Below are positions 34,488 to 43,489 of a stretch of 64,000 nucleotides of DNA, piece by piece. The stretch is from Pseudomonas neustonica (lineage in GTDB: Bacteria > Pseudomonadota > Gammaproteobacteria > Pseudomonadales > Pseudomonadaceae). Position numbers and translations under genes: made by a program. Numbering within the stretch: the stretch's first letter is position 1; each line of letters starts with the position of its first letter. The stretch is from contig NZ_RKKU01000007.1 of the NCBI RefSeq assembly GCF_003797945.1, positions 1 through 64,000 on the forward strand, in the 5' to 3' direction. The notes beneath the pieces were generated by a model. It was not told the DNA's origin, did not search any database, and worked only from the letters and a program-made list of their open reading frames with translations.

Positions 34488-34606
34488 AGATATTCTCTTT
34501 GCCTGTATCATATTTCAGCAATGAACTGCGAACTGGTTTGTTTGCGGCGTATTGATAGCCGCAGGCAGAGGTGTTTAATTGGAATATTTATCGACAGGGG
34601 ATAGTG

Positions 34607-35497
34607 ATGAATATACTGCTCACCGGCGGTACCGGTCTGATAGGTCGAGCCTTGTGCCGACGTCTGCTGACTGAAGGGCACCAGCTCACTGTGTGGAGCC
34701 GACGCCCCGCTGAAGTGCCTTCGCTCTGTGGCGCGCAGGTTAAGGGTGTGGCAGAGCTGGAGCAGCTAGACGGCCAGGCATTCGATGCGGTGGTCAACCT
34801 CGCGGGTGCTCCCATCGCTGATAAGCCGTGGACAGCCAAACGCAAGGCCGAACTATGGGAAAGTCGAGTGTCGTTGACCGAGCAACTTGTACAGTGGATA
34901 GGGCGCCAATCGGAAAAGCCTGCCGTGCTGGTCAGCGGCTCGGCAGTTGGCTGGTATGGCGATGGGGGGAGTGCTGAAATTACCGAGCAAAGCCCGCCCA
35001 GATCGGAGTACACCCATACGCTGTGCGATGCCTGGGAGGCCGCCGCAAAGCGTGCCAACTCCTATGGCGTGCGCTTGTGTATCATGCGTACCGGTCTGGT
35101 ATTGGCTACCAAAGACGGTTTTTTGGATCGCCTCAAGCTACCGTTCAAGTTGGGTTTGGGCGGTCCTATCGGCGGCGGCGAGCATTACATGCCTTGGGTT
35201 CATCTGGATGACGTTGTCAGCCTGATCGTATGGATGCTGCAAACACCTGATTGTCGTGGCCCTTACAACGCTACTGCGCCGCATCCGGCAACCAACCGGG
35301 AGTTTGTGCGCGCGCTGGGCAAGGCGCTGCACCGACCGGCTTTCATTCCTCTGCCGGGCTTTGTGCTCAAGCTGGCACTGGGAGAAATGTCCCGTCTGCT
35401 GCTGACCGGACAGCGGGCGCTGCCTGCCAAGGCAGAGGCTGAGGGCTTTAGTTTCAAGTACCCGCACCTGGACAAGGCGCTGGCGGCGGTTACTTAA
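34607..35497 (+). CDS. TIGR01777 family NAD-dependent epimerase/SDR (YfcH-like)
   Basis: 296 residues of the atypical SDR TIGR01777 group. ILLTGGTGLIGRALCRRLL is the N-terminal NAD motif, VNLAGAPIADKPWT and SGSAVGWYGDGG are family signatures, and EQSPPRSEYTHTLCDAWE and MRTGLVLATKDGFL follow. Start at 34607 (ACAGGGGA 7-12 bases upstream). The role is not established (often annotated as a SulA-like division inhibitor homologue). It lies 31 bases before hemH on the same strand, downstream of the probable light operator. Confidence 0.85.
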   Translation: MNILLTGGTGLIGRALCRRLLTEGHQLTVWSRRPAEVPSLCGAQVKGVAELEQLDGQAFDAVVNLAGAPIADKPWTAKRKAELWESRVSLTEQLVQWIGRQSEKPAVLVSGSAVGWYGDGGSAEITEQSPPRSEYTHTLCDAWEAAAKRANSYGVRLCIMRTGLVLATKDGFLDRLKLPFKLGLGGPIGGGEHYMPWVHLDDVVSLIVWMLQTPDCRGPYNATAPHPATNREFVRALGKALHRPAFIPLPGFVLKLALGEMSRLLLTGQRALPAKAEAEGFSFKYPHLDKALAAVT

Positions 35498-35528
35498 CCA
35501 AAAATGAATTGTAATAGCGGAGTATTCG

Positions 35529-36551
35529 ATGTCTGAGCGTGGGATTTTGCTGGTTAATCTGGGGTCACCCAAGAGCACTCAAGTGAGTGATGTACGCCGC
35601 TATCTAAATCAGTTTTTGATGGACCCTTATGTAATCGATATTCCCTGGCCGCTGCGTCGGTTGTTGGTGGGCTTGATCCTGTTGACCCGGCCCAAGGCGT
35701 CTGCCCATGCCTATGCCTCTATCTGGTGGGAAGAGGGTTCGCCATTGGTGGTGATCAGCCGTCGGGTGCAGCAGGCGCTGCAGGCACGCCTTGATATGCC
35801 GGTTGAGTTGGCAATGCGCTATGGCGAACCGTCCATTGAGCAGGGGCTGCTTAAGCTGGCCGCCACGCCGGGGGTGAAAGAGGTGCTGTTCATGCCGCAG
35901 TACCCGCAATTTGCGGATAGCACCATCACCACGTCTATTGTCGAGGCCAAGCGTGTGATCGCGGCGCATGGGTTGCAGATCAAGTTGAATGTGCTGCCCC
36001 CTTTCTACGACCGCCCGGAATATTTGGATGCCCTGGCTCAGCGCACTCAGCCGCATTTGCAGCAAGGCTTCGATTTTCTGCTGTTGAGCTATCATGGCTT
36101 GCCCGAGCGGCATCTGCGAAAAGCGGACCCAACGGGTAGCCATTGTCTGGCGACGCCGGACTGCTGCTCTCGTCCGTCGCCAGCGCATGCGAGCTGCTAT
36201 CGCGCGCAGTGCACCTCTGTGAGCCGAGCGCTCGCTGAACGCTTGGGCTTGCGTGATGATCAGTGGTCGCAGTCCTTCCAATCGCGCCTTGGACGCGACA
36301 AGTGGATTGAGCCTTATACCGAAGCGCGTATCGATGAGTTGGCGGCGCAGGGCGTGAAGCGCCTGTTGGTGGCTTGTCCGGCGTTTGTTACCGACTGCAT
36401 CGAAACCCTGGAGGAGATTGGTGATCGAGCGCGCGAACAATTCATTGCCGCAGGTGGCGAGGAGTTGGTGCTGGTGCCTTGCCTGAATGATGATGCGCAG
36501 TGGCTCGATGTGTTGCAAGGCTGGAGCGAGAACACACCCGCTATGGCATAA
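35529..36551 (+). CDS. hemH: Ferrochelatase
   Basis: Inserts Fe2+ into protoporphyrin IX, the last step of heme synthesis, at the membrane. [20 protein letters not shown] at the N-terminus, [15 protein letters not shown] (the metal-binding catalytic His), [12 protein letters not shown] and [16 protein letters not shown] are all in place. CCSRPSP and CYRAQC supply extra cysteines. 340 residues, normal. Consumption of the photosensitiser protoporphyrin makes its position beside a light-stress region sensible. Confidence 0.96.
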   Translation: MSERGILLVNLGSPKSTQVSDVRRYLNQFLMDPYVIDIPWPLRRLLVGLILLTRPKASAHAYASIWWEEGSPLVVISRRVQQALQARLDMPVELAMRYGEPSIEQGLLKLAATPGVKEVLFMPQYPQFADSTITTSIVEAKRVIAAHGLQIKLNVLPPFYDRPEYLDALAQRTQPHLQQGFDFLLLSYHGLPERHLRKADPTGSHCLATPDCCSRPSPAHASCYRAQCTSVSRALAERLGLRDDQWSQSFQSRLGRDKWIEPYTEARIDELAAQGVKRLLVACPAFVTDCIETLEEIGDRAREQFIAAGGEELVLVPCLNDDAQWLDVLQGWSENTPAMA

Positions 36552-36565
36552 GCGGGCGTGTAGGG

Positions 36566-36582
36566 GCGCGGCTTAGCCGCGC
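36566..36582. terminator. Small hairpin between the convergent hemH and LysE-type genes
   Basis: GCGCGGC-TTA-GCCGCGC is a perfect 7-bp stem; its loop is the stop codon of the LysE-type gene. There is no T-run, so termination is only a possibility. Confidence 0.4.
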
Positions 36583-37211
36583 TTTAGCCACTGCGATAGT
36601 GCTAAATGCAGGCCCAATCCAATCAGAACAGTGCCCATCAAACGGTCGAACCAGTGTCCCATGCGATTGAAGCCGCGTCGCACTGAATCCCGGCTAAACA
36701 GCAGCGCCACCAGACAGAACCAGGCCCCCGTCGCGACGGCCAGGTAGAGGCCGTATCCAGCCTGAATCACCAGTGGCGTGTCGTGACTGATCACGACGGT
36801 AAACAGTGAAAGAAAAAACAGGGTTGCCTTGGGATTCAGGCCGTTGGTGATGAAGCCCTGTGCAATAGCCTGTCGCGCACTCATGCTCTTGAGTGGCGAG
36901 GCGATGTTGGTTTGCGCGCTGCTCTGCGGCTTGGCCCGTAACGCACGAATGCCGATGTATAGCAAATAAGCAGCGGCGAGCAATTTCATCAGATTGAACA
37001 GCCAGACTGACTGCGACACAATCAAGCCTATTCCCAGCAGCGAGTAGGTGACGTGAACGACGATGCCGCTGCCCAAGCCTAGCGCGGTAAATAGGCCGGC
37101 GCGCCGGCCACCGCTGACGCTATTGCGGATAACCACCGCAAAGTCGGGTCCTGGACTGATCACTGCCAGAAGGTGCACCAGGGCAACCAGCATAAATTCA
37201 TTCCAATACAT
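36573..37211 (-). CDS. LysE/RhtB-family amino acid exporter
   Basis: 212 residues with six hydrophobic segments and the family opening VHLLAVISPGPDFAVVIRNS, in which the SPGPD motif is diagnostic. AKPQSSAQTN marks the cytoplasmic loop and KATLFFLSLFT the fourth helix. Start at 37211 because AAGGAG lies 8 bases before it. The exported substrate (homoserine, threonine, lysine or similar) cannot be inferred. Divergent from the hydroxyacid dehydrogenase with only 66 bases between. Confidence 0.88.
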   Translation of the reverse strand: MYWNEFMLVALVHLLAVISPGPDFAVVIRNSVSGGRRAGLFTALGLGSGIVVHVTYSLLGIGLIVSQSVWLFNLMKLLAAAYLLYIGIRALRAKPQSSAQTNIASPLKSMSARQAIAQGFITNGLNPKATLFFLSLFTVVISHDTPLVIQAGYGLYLAVATGAWFCLVALLFSRDSVRRGFNRMGHWFDRLMGTVLIGLGLHLALSQWLKRG

Positions 37212-37277
37212 ATCAGGGCTCCTTTTCGAGGCGGGTATTTTAACCACCCTCTGCCCGGACAGACAGGTACAGCGAGT

Positions 37278-38240
37278 ATGCAAAATGCCTTCTCCATCGT
37301 TTTTTTAGATCAATCCACTCTGGATCAGGGTGACCTGGATATGCGGCCACTTACCGAGCTTGGCGCGCGCTACCAGAGCTATGCGATCACCGACCTTGAG
37401 CAGCGTATCGAGCGCATGCAGGATTGTGAGGTTGTGGTCACCAATAAGGTGCTGATAGATGCGCAGGTGATGGATGCCTGTCCGCAGCTAAAGTTGATTC
37501 TGCTGAGTGCAACGGGCACCAACAATGTTGATCTTGCCGCTGCTCGGGAACGTGGTATTGCCGTATCCAATTGCCAGGGTTATGGCACGCCTGCGGTGGC
37601 ACAGCACACGCTGATGTTCATGTTGGTACTGATTACCCGGTTTGAATCCTATCGCCAGGCCGTGCGCGATGGTGCGTGGCAGCGTAGCAGTCAGTTTTGC
37701 TTGCTGGACTATCCAATTGGCGAATTGAGTGGTCGCACCTTGGGCATCCTGGGTTACGGTGAACTGGGGCAAGCGGTTGGTCGCCTGGCCGAGGCATTTG
37801 GTATGCGCCTGGTGGTGGGCGCACTACCCGGACGTGAAAAAGAGGGTAGGCCGGGGCTGGATCAACTGCTTGAGCAGGTCGATGTATTAAGCCTGCACTG
37901 CCCGCTGACCGAGCAAACACGCGACCTGATCAGCGCGCCTGAGTTAGCGCGCATGCGCCCTGGCAGTCTGCTGATCAATGCGGGTAGAGGCGGCCTGGTG
38001 AATGAGCAGGCGCTGGCGGATAGCCTGCGTGCAGGCCATCTGGGCGGCGCGGCTTGCGATGTGCTTACCAGCGAGCCGCCGCGTGACGGCAATCCCTTGT
38101 TGGCGGCAGATATACCTAATTTGCTGATCACTCCCCATAGTGCCTGGGGCAGTCGTGAAGCGCGGCAGCGCATTGTGGGTCAGTTGGCAGAGAATCTCCG
38201 GGCTTTCGCGCAAGGCGATGAGCTGCGCCGGGTTAATTGA
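37278..38240 (+). CDS. D-2-hydroxyacid dehydrogenase (glycerate-dehydrogenase-like)
   Basis: An NAD(P)H-dependent reductase of the D-isomer family, 320 residues. LGILGYGELGQAVGRL is the Rossmann loop, NAGRGGLVNE carries the catalytic Arg region, the Glu lies near DVLTSEPP, and ITPHSAWGS holds the catalytic His. It fits the HprA group (hydroxypyruvate/glyoxylate reduction). The start at 37278 gives the usual N-terminus; longer frames are not conserved. Stands alone before the pilin operon. Confidence 0.87.
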   Translation: MQNAFSIVFLDQSTLDQGDLDMRPLTELGARYQSYAITDLEQRIERMQDCEVVVTNKVLIDAQVMDACPQLKLILLSATGTNNVDLAAARERGIAVSNCQGYGTPAVAQHTLMFMLVLITRFESYRQAVRDGAWQRSSQFCLLDYPIGELSGRTLGILGYGELGQAVGRLAEAFGMRLVVGALPGREKEGRPGLDQLLEQVDVLSLHCPLTEQTRDLISAPELARMRPGSLLINAGRGGLVNEQALADSLRAGHLGGAACDVLTSEPPRDGNPLLAADIPNLLITPHSAWGSREARQRIVGQLAENLRAFAQGDELRRVN

Positions 38241-38250
38241 GCGCGGATTA

Positions 38251-38308
38251 CGCTAATTGTCGGGTAATACTCATTAGCGGCTCTGCACTCACCCAAATGG
38301 GTGGTGAG
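38251..38308. repeat. Two inverted repeats between the dehydrogenase gene and pilV
   Basis: CGCTAAT (38251-38257) pairs with ATTAGCG (38273-38279), and CTCACCC (38288-38294) pairs with GGGTGGTGAG (38299-38308) with one bulged base. Neither is followed by a T-run. They may be a weak terminator plus an operator for the pilin operon. Confidence 0.5.
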
Positions 38309-38408
38309 TAGTCAGGCATTTGGGCACTAGGGTGGTTTCCAGTAAAGGATAACCCTTGCCGTGGTTCAGCTGTCCCGGCTAATTCCCATGGATACGGGAA
38401 CGCTGAAT

Positions 38409-38882
38409 ATGCCTGCTGCTTATCCCCAGTCCGCCCACTCAGGCGGCTTCTCTCTGCTGGAAGTGCTGATAGCAGTGCTGGTGCTTGCACTCGGTATTCT
38501 CGGTGCCGCGTCGCTGCAGCTCAACGCGCTGCGTTATCACTCCGGCGCGCTGTACGCGACCCAGGCCAACGTGCTGGCTCAGGACATGCTCGAGCGTATG
38601 CGGGCCAACCCGGGGCAGCTCTCCGATTACAACCTGACGGTTGCATCGCCTTGTCTGGAGGGCCAATCCCTTCAGTTGGCACCGATCGCTGGCAGCATTA
38701 TCGAGCAGGACAAAATCGACTTTTCCCGCGCTGTAGCCTGTGAGCTGCCAGACGGCCGTGCCTGGCTGACGGTCAAGAATGGAGTAGCGCTGGTGCGTCT
38801 GAGTTGGTCTGAGGGCCGCCAGTTTGCAGATGCCCAGGATGCCGAGCTTGAGTTGTCTGCGCTGATTGGTGTGTCGCCATGA
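38409..38882 (+). CDS. pilV: Minor pilin PilV (type IV pilus)
   Basis: A prepilin with the cleavage site GG-FSLLEVLIAVLVLALG: PilD cuts after Gly and methylates Phe, Glu5 is present, and the hydrophobic helix anchors it in the inner membrane. Residues after TQANVLAQDMLERMRANPGQ are typical PilV. I choose ATG 38409 (13-residue leader, GGGA upstream). ATG 38388 and GTG 38361 (AAGGA 11 bases upstream) are also open. First gene of the pilV-W-X-Y1-E operon; minor pilins prime pilus assembly. Confidence 0.85.
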   Translation: MPAAYPQSAHSGGFSLLEVLIAVLVLALGILGAASLQLNALRYHSGALYATQANVLAQDMLERMRANPGQLSDYNLTVASPCLEGQSLQLAPIAGSIIEQDKIDFSRAVACELPDGRAWLTVKNGVALVRLSWSEGRQFADAQDAELELSALIGVSP

Positions 38883-39652
38883 CGACGGTTGATATTCGAC
38901 TGAGTCGAGGCTTCAGTCTGGTCGAGTTGCTGATTGCCATGGCATTAGGGTTGATGCTGACCCTGGGAGTGCTGGACGTTTTTCTCGCAACCAAAGAGAG
39001 CTTTGTTTTGCAGCAGCGCTCCGCTGCGATGCAGGAAAATGCGCGTTTTCTATTAAGTCGTATGGCACAGGATATTCGTCAGGCGGGCCAGCTAGGTTGT
39101 CTTGATCTGCGCCGTTTACCGGCCGCTCAGCGCGCGGCCGTGCCGCCACAGGTGTCTGTGCCAGTAGCCTATCAGGGCGGCGTACTGCGCCTGGTCAGCG
39201 CGCAACCACTGTCGGCTGCTACTGCCACGGGGCAGCAAGTTTCTGCCGATAGCTTCGGCGCTCGGTGGCTGCTGGTCAGCAATTGTCTGAATCGGGCGCA
39301 GGTGCTAGAGGCGGATACACCGGTTACCGTTGGCCCTGACGACATGCTGATCCCTCTGCGCCTGCTGGAATACCGGCAACAGGGGCAGCGAATCCAGGTA
39401 CGCAGCAATGGGCGCGGCAATTTTGAGACCTTGATTGAAGGCGTAGCCAGTTTTGAACTGAGCTTTGGTATGGCGGCGCAGGCGCCTGATGTGGGTGTCT
39501 ACGCCAGTTCTGTGGCTGCCGCTGACGCCGAACGTATCCGCAGTGTCCGTTTGGCAATGGTGCTTAGCGAACGTCCTGGCGAAGCTAATCAGAGGGGGCT
39601 GCAAGCCCAGCGTTATGTGCAGGTAACGGCAATACGTAACAGGATCGAGTGA
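38879..39652 (+). CDS. pilW: Minor pilin PilW
   Basis: 257 residues with the prepilin site RG-FSLVELLIAMALGLMLTL and Glu5. QENARFLLSRMAQDIRQAGQLGC is the PilW family signature, followed by a globular domain. It overlaps pilV by 4 bases (ATGA). PilW joins PilV, PilX and PilY1 at the pilus tip or priming complex. Confidence 0.9.
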   Translation: MTTVDIRLSRGFSLVELLIAMALGLMLTLGVLDVFLATKESFVLQQRSAAMQENARFLLSRMAQDIRQAGQLGCLDLRRLPAAQRAAVPPQVSVPVAYQGGVLRLVSAQPLSAATATGQQVSADSFGARWLLVSNCLNRAQVLEADTPVTVGPDDMLIPLRLLEYRQQGQRIQVRSNGRGNFETLIEGVASFELSFGMAAQAPDVGVYASSVAAADAERIRSVRLAMVLSERPGEANQRGLQAQRYVQVTAIRNRIE

Positions 39653-39667
39653 ACAGGGAGGACTTGA

Positions 39668-40171
39668 ATGCTGTGCTATTGGAAGCAGCGTCAGCGTGGC
39701 GCGGTGCTACTGGTCAGTTTGGTTTTTTTGCTGCTGATGTCACTGGCGGCGCTAGCGGGAGTTGGTTCGGCTGCCAGTCAGGAAAGGATGGTGGCCAATT
39801 TGCAGCAGCGTAACTTGAGCTTTCAAGCCGCCGAGGCCGGTATACGCTGGGTTGAACAGCAGATTCGTATTAGTGCCCTACCGCTGCCGACCCGGCGTTG
39901 TGAGCTGGCGTCGTGTGCGTCGGCCATTGTGCCAGCTGAGATAAAAGTCGGCTCAATGGCTGGTTGGCAACCCTTGCACATCAGTGAGGGCAGTAAGCTG
40001 CGCAGTGGTGATGTACAGCTTTGGTACCGCCTTGAGCGTATCGGCAAAAGCACCATTCCGGTTCGTGTCGCTGTCAGCTCGCCCAGCATGCTGTATCGCC
40101 TTTCGGTGTTGAGTTTAAGCGGCACCAGCCGCACTGTGCTGGAGGCCACCTATGCGCATACGCGTCTTTAA
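39668..40171 (+). CDS. pilX: Minor pilin PilX
   Basis: 167 residues with the atypical prepilin start QRG-AVLLVSLVFLLLMSL, in which the first mature residue is Ala, as in PilX, and there is no Glu5 in the usual form. QERMVANLQQRNLSFQAAEAG is the conserved PilX helix. GGAGG lies 6 bases before the ATG. It overlaps pilY1 by 20 bases. Confidence 0.88.
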   Translation: MLCYWKQRQRGAVLLVSLVFLLLMSLAALAGVGSAASQERMVANLQQRNLSFQAAEAGIRWVEQQIRISALPLPTRRCELASCASAIVPAEIKVGSMAGWQPLHISEGSKLRSGDVQLWYRLERIGKSTIPVRVAVSSPSMLYRLSVLSLSGTSRTVLEATYAHTRL

Positions 40172-43073
40172 TCGCGGTTGGTTGCGGCTACTCATGACAG
40201 GGCTGGGGAGTTTTATAGTCGCTGGCGCGCACGCTTTCACGCCCATCAGCGGGCCTATTGCTGCAGTGCCTCAGGTACCGGCGAATGTGGTGCTGGTGCT
40301 GGATAACTCGACCAGTATGGTCTTGAACAAGATCGGCAATGAAACCCGATTGGATCTGGCGCGACGCACCGCGCGGCAGGTTATGTCCGAGTATCGGCAC
40401 CTGCGTTTTGGTCTGTTTTCTTTTCGCGCTACCGAAGGCAGTGGCGACAGTACGCGTGATGCGCCCGGTGGCGAGCTACTGGTCCCTGTTGACAGCATTG
40501 ACGCGGACTCTTTGGCAGGGCGGCAGCATTGGCAGCGGCTAAATGCTGCAATGGACAAGTTGGAGCCGCACACGGGCGATAATCGCGACGCCTGGACCTG
40601 GGCGCCGCTGGCAGAAACCCACTACGAGGTAACCCGTTATCTGCGCGGTATGCGTGCGTTCTATCCGCAGTCGCGCGGCGAATTGGAGCGCGAGCAGTTT
40701 GAGAGCCCGATTGAGTATCGTTGCCAGCGCACCGCCGGGCTCATCCTCAGCAGTGGCCTGTCTACCTATGATCGAGAATTTCCGCGGGATCTGGCGCAGG
40801 ACCCTGACGGCAGACGTCCAGAGCAGAGTGCTGGCTTTCACTTGCCAGACTGGGATCAGGATCCGCTAGGCGACCTCGATGGGAGTAGTCCGATGGCGGA
40901 GGGCAGTAGCTTCTATCTGGATGATATCGCCGCCTTTGCCCATGATATCGACCTCCGCCAGAACGGGCGCGGCGCCTCTACGGATGCTGCAGGCAAGAGC
41001 TGGGATGATCCCGCCTTTATGCGCCAGTCCATGCAAACCTACATTGTGGGATTCAACAAAGAAGACCAGCGCCTTGACGCCGCCGCAAGGGCCGGGGGAG
41101 GCCGCTATTTCTCGCTCGACGATGCACAAGAGCTGCCATCAGCCATGGCAAGTGCCCTGCTTGAGGTCAGCTCATCATCCGGTTCGGGCGCGGGTGCTGT
41201 CGTAGCGGGCAGCGTTTTGCAGGCGGGCAGCAGTCGCTATTACCACACCCGATACGATCCTGCAGACTGGAGCGGCAGTCTGCAGGCATCCGTTTTGGAC
41301 CAGCAAGGCTTGCCGTCGCGCTTATTATGGAGCACCGATCGGACGCTGCCTCCGGGTCAGACTGTGGGTGTTTTGCAAAGCTGGCGCTGGGGCGAAGGGT
41401 CTCAGTCCGGGTCGCCTGTATCGCTGGATACTAGTGCTTTCCAGCGGTTTAACCTTGATCAACAAAACCAGCTGCACGCCGCTGCCAGCGCGCTGGGCCT
41501 AGAGGGTGTGGATGCTGGGCAGCGGCTGCTCGATTGGGCTCGTGGTGAACGTGTTGACGGCTTGCGCTCCCGCCGTCATCAGTTGGGCGACATAATCAAC
41601 TCCGCGCCAGTGCTGTTATCGCAGGTACCGTCTATCGGCGTGGCAAGTGATCAATACCGGCAACACCTGGCGAAACGACAGACCATGCAGGAGCTTATTA
41701 TGGTCGGCGCCAATGATGGCTTCTTGCGTATCTTTGATGCTGGCGGTCGTCAGGCTTACGCTTATCTGCCCGCCACTTTGCATCCACGCATAGGCGATTG
41801 GGCGCGAGCGGACTATGGTCGGAGTCAGCCTCACCTCAGTGGTGTAGATGGACGCATTAGCCTGGCGGATATTGAGCTATCGGGTGGTTGGGCAACCCTG
41901 GCGGCCAGTGGCCTGGGTGCGGGTGGTAAAGGCCTGTTTGCCCTCGAGGTCTTGGCCCCGGGGCGCACCGTTGCTCAACCTCGGGTACTTTGGGAGGTGA
42001 ATGCCAATCAGCCTGGTTGGGATAGCCTTGGGTATGTATACGCCGAACCGCAGCTGGTTAATGCGGGCGGGAGAGCGTTGCTGCTGACGGGAAACGGTTA
42101 CGGTAGCGAGCGCGCACTGGCAGAGCTGCTGGTCATTGATGCGACCAGTGGGCAGCTGCTGCGCAGCATTGCAGTCAGTGATCGAGCAGGTGTGGCCAGG
42201 GAAAACGGCCTGGCCGGTTTGACCCTGCAACGCGATGAGCAGGGGCGACTCACTGCCGCTTTTGCCGGTGACCAACACGGTCAGTTGTGGAAGTTTGATC
42301 TGAGTGATGCTGATTACCGGCATTGGTCGGTTGCGCATGGGGGATCGCCACTTTTTTCCGCGGCCGATGATCAGCCCATCAGTGTTGCACCTTTACTGCA
42401 CTCGAGTGCTGCGGCGTTAGGCGATTTGCTGCTGTTTGGAACGGGCCAGTTTTTGCAGTCGCAGGATCTCATTGATATCCAGCCCCAGTCTTTCTATGCG
42501 GTATTGGACGCGGCCTCACCGCCAAGCGGTGGGCTGACGCCCGGGCATTTGCAGCAACAACGTATATTGACTGAGCAGCCAGCAGGCGTGTCGGACGCCA
42601 CTGTTCGTCTGTCTTCTGCCGCGTCGGTGGACTGGTCGCACCAGTATGGTTGGTATCTAAGCTTGCCTGGGCGTGGTGAAAAGGTCACCCGTACGGCGCG
42701 TATTAAAGATTCGCGCGTATTGTTCAGTAGCGGCTTTGTCCTGGGCGATGGCAGCGACCCCTGCGTTAGCCAGGCGGGAGGTTGGCTGATGTCATTGGCG
42801 CTGGATACGGGCGCGATGCTGTCGGTTGCGATCATGGACTCTGATGGCGACGGGCATGTCGATGGTCAGGACCAACCGATAGCGGGTGTCAGTCTGGATA
42901 TAGGGCTGCCGGGGGAGTTGAGCCCATTGGATTTACCCGTCCGTGCAGGCAGTAAGGCGCAAACCGATTGCAACCCAGAGCTCTACCTGGTGCAGGGTTC
43001 GGATAACACTGCCGCAGTTCAGGGGCAGTCGCACTGTCTGTTTCAGCGGATTTTGTGGCGGCAGTTGCTATGA
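40152..43073 (+). CDS. pilY1: Type IV pilus tip adhesin/biogenesis factor PilY1 (short form)
   Basis: 973 residues with a signal peptide (cleavage near AHA-FTP, residue 28). An N-terminal von Willebrand A-like domain has the metal motif DNSTS at residues 51-55. The C-terminal PilC-type beta-propeller begins around residue 490 (INSAPVLLSQVPS). The usual propeller calcium loop is not recognisable (residues 686-717 read LTLQRDEQGRLTAAFAGD), but a second loop DSDGDGHVD is intact at 896-904. P. aeruginosa PilY1 is about 1160 residues. GGAGG sits 6 bases before the ATG. PilY1 promotes pilus extension, adhesion and surface sensing. Confidence 0.9.
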   Translation: MRIRVFNRGWLRLLMTGLGSFIVAGAHAFTPISGPIAAVPQVPANVVLVLDNSTSMVLNKIGNETRLDLARRTARQVMSEYRHLRFGLFSFRATEGSGDSTRDAPGGELLVPVDSIDADSLAGRQHWQRLNAAMDKLEPHTGDNRDAWTWAPLAETHYEVTRYLRGMRAFYPQSRGELEREQFESPIEYRCQRTAGLILSSGLSTYDREFPRDLAQDPDGRRPEQSAGFHLPDWDQDPLGDLDGSSPMAEGSSFYLDDIAAFAHDIDLRQNGRGASTDAAGKSWDDPAFMRQSMQTYIVGFNKEDQRLDAAARAGGGRYFSLDDAQELPSAMASALLEVSSSSGSGAGAVVAGSVLQAGSSRYYHTRYDPADWSGSLQASVLDQQGLPSRLLWSTDRTLPPGQTVGVLQSWRWGEGSQSGSPVSLDTSAFQRFNLDQQNQLHAAASALGLEGVDAGQRLLDWARGERVDGLRSRRHQLGDIINSAPVLLSQVPSIGVASDQYRQHLAKRQTMQELIMVGANDGFLRIFDAGGRQAYAYLPATLHPRIGDWARADYGRSQPHLSGVDGRISLADIELSGGWATLAASGLGAGGKGLFALEVLAPGRTVAQPRVLWEVNANQPGWDSLGYVYAEPQLVNAGGRALLLTGNGYGSERALAELLVIDATSGQLLRSIAVSDRAGVARENGLAGLTLQRDEQGRLTAAFAGDQHGQLWKFDLSDADYRHWSVAHGGSPLFSAADDQPISVAPLLHSSAAALGDLLLFGTGQFLQSQDLIDIQPQSFYAVLDAASPPSGGLTPGHLQQQRILTEQPAGVSDATVRLSSAASVDWSHQYGWYLSLPGRGEKVTRTARIKDSRVLFSSGFVLGDGSDPCVSQAGGWLMSLALDTGAMLSVAIMDSDGDGHVDGQDQPIAGVSLDIGLPGELSPLDLPVRAGSKAQTDCNPELYLVQGSDNTAAVQGQSHCLFQRILWRQLL

Positions 43074-43483
43074 CGCCGCTCTCACCGAGCGTTTCTCGGG
43101 GTTTTACCCTGATCGAGTTGCTGGTAGCTCTGGTGATCGTTGGCATTTTATCGGCTATCGCTTACCCGTCCTATGTAGAGCATGTACGCAAAGTACATCG
43201 AGCTGAAGTGACCGGATTGCTGTTACAGAATGCGCACCGAATGGAGCGACACTTTGCTCGCCAGGGTAACTACGCTGAGGGGACAGTTGAGGGCTTGGCC
43301 AAGCAGAGCCCGGTTAACGGTAAGCCGGTGTATCGCTTGAGTCTGACGCTTGAAAAGCAGCGTTACGAACTGCGAGCCACTGCAGTGGCTGGGGGGGCTA
43401 TGGCGGATGATGTCTGTGCTAACTATCGCATTAATCAGATGGGGCAACGCACGCCAGCAGACCCGCGCTGCTGGCGCCGTTGA
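43070..43483 (+). CDS. pilE: Type IV pilin-like protein PilE
   Basis: 137 residues with the prepilin site RG-FTLIELLVALVIVGILSA, Glu5 present, then AYPSYVEHVRKVHRAEVTG, typical of the PilE minor pilin at the end of this operon. The ATG at 43070 overlaps the pilY1 stop (ATGA). A GTG at 43055 would add five residues. Two cysteines near the C-terminus (DDVCANYRI, DPRCW) may form the usual disulfide. Confidence 0.87.
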   Translation: MTPLSPSVSRGFTLIELLVALVIVGILSAIAYPSYVEHVRKVHRAEVTGLLLQNAHRMERHFARQGNYAEGTVEGLAKQSPVNGKPVYRLSLTLEKQRYELRATAVAGGAMADDVCANYRINQMGQRTPADPRCWRR

Positions 43484-43489
43484 CAGCGG

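Noticed and set aside
35604-36518. 304-codon open frame antisense to hemH
   Set aside because: Shadow of ferrochelatase; composition is rich in Arg, Gln and His, as expected of antisense frames.
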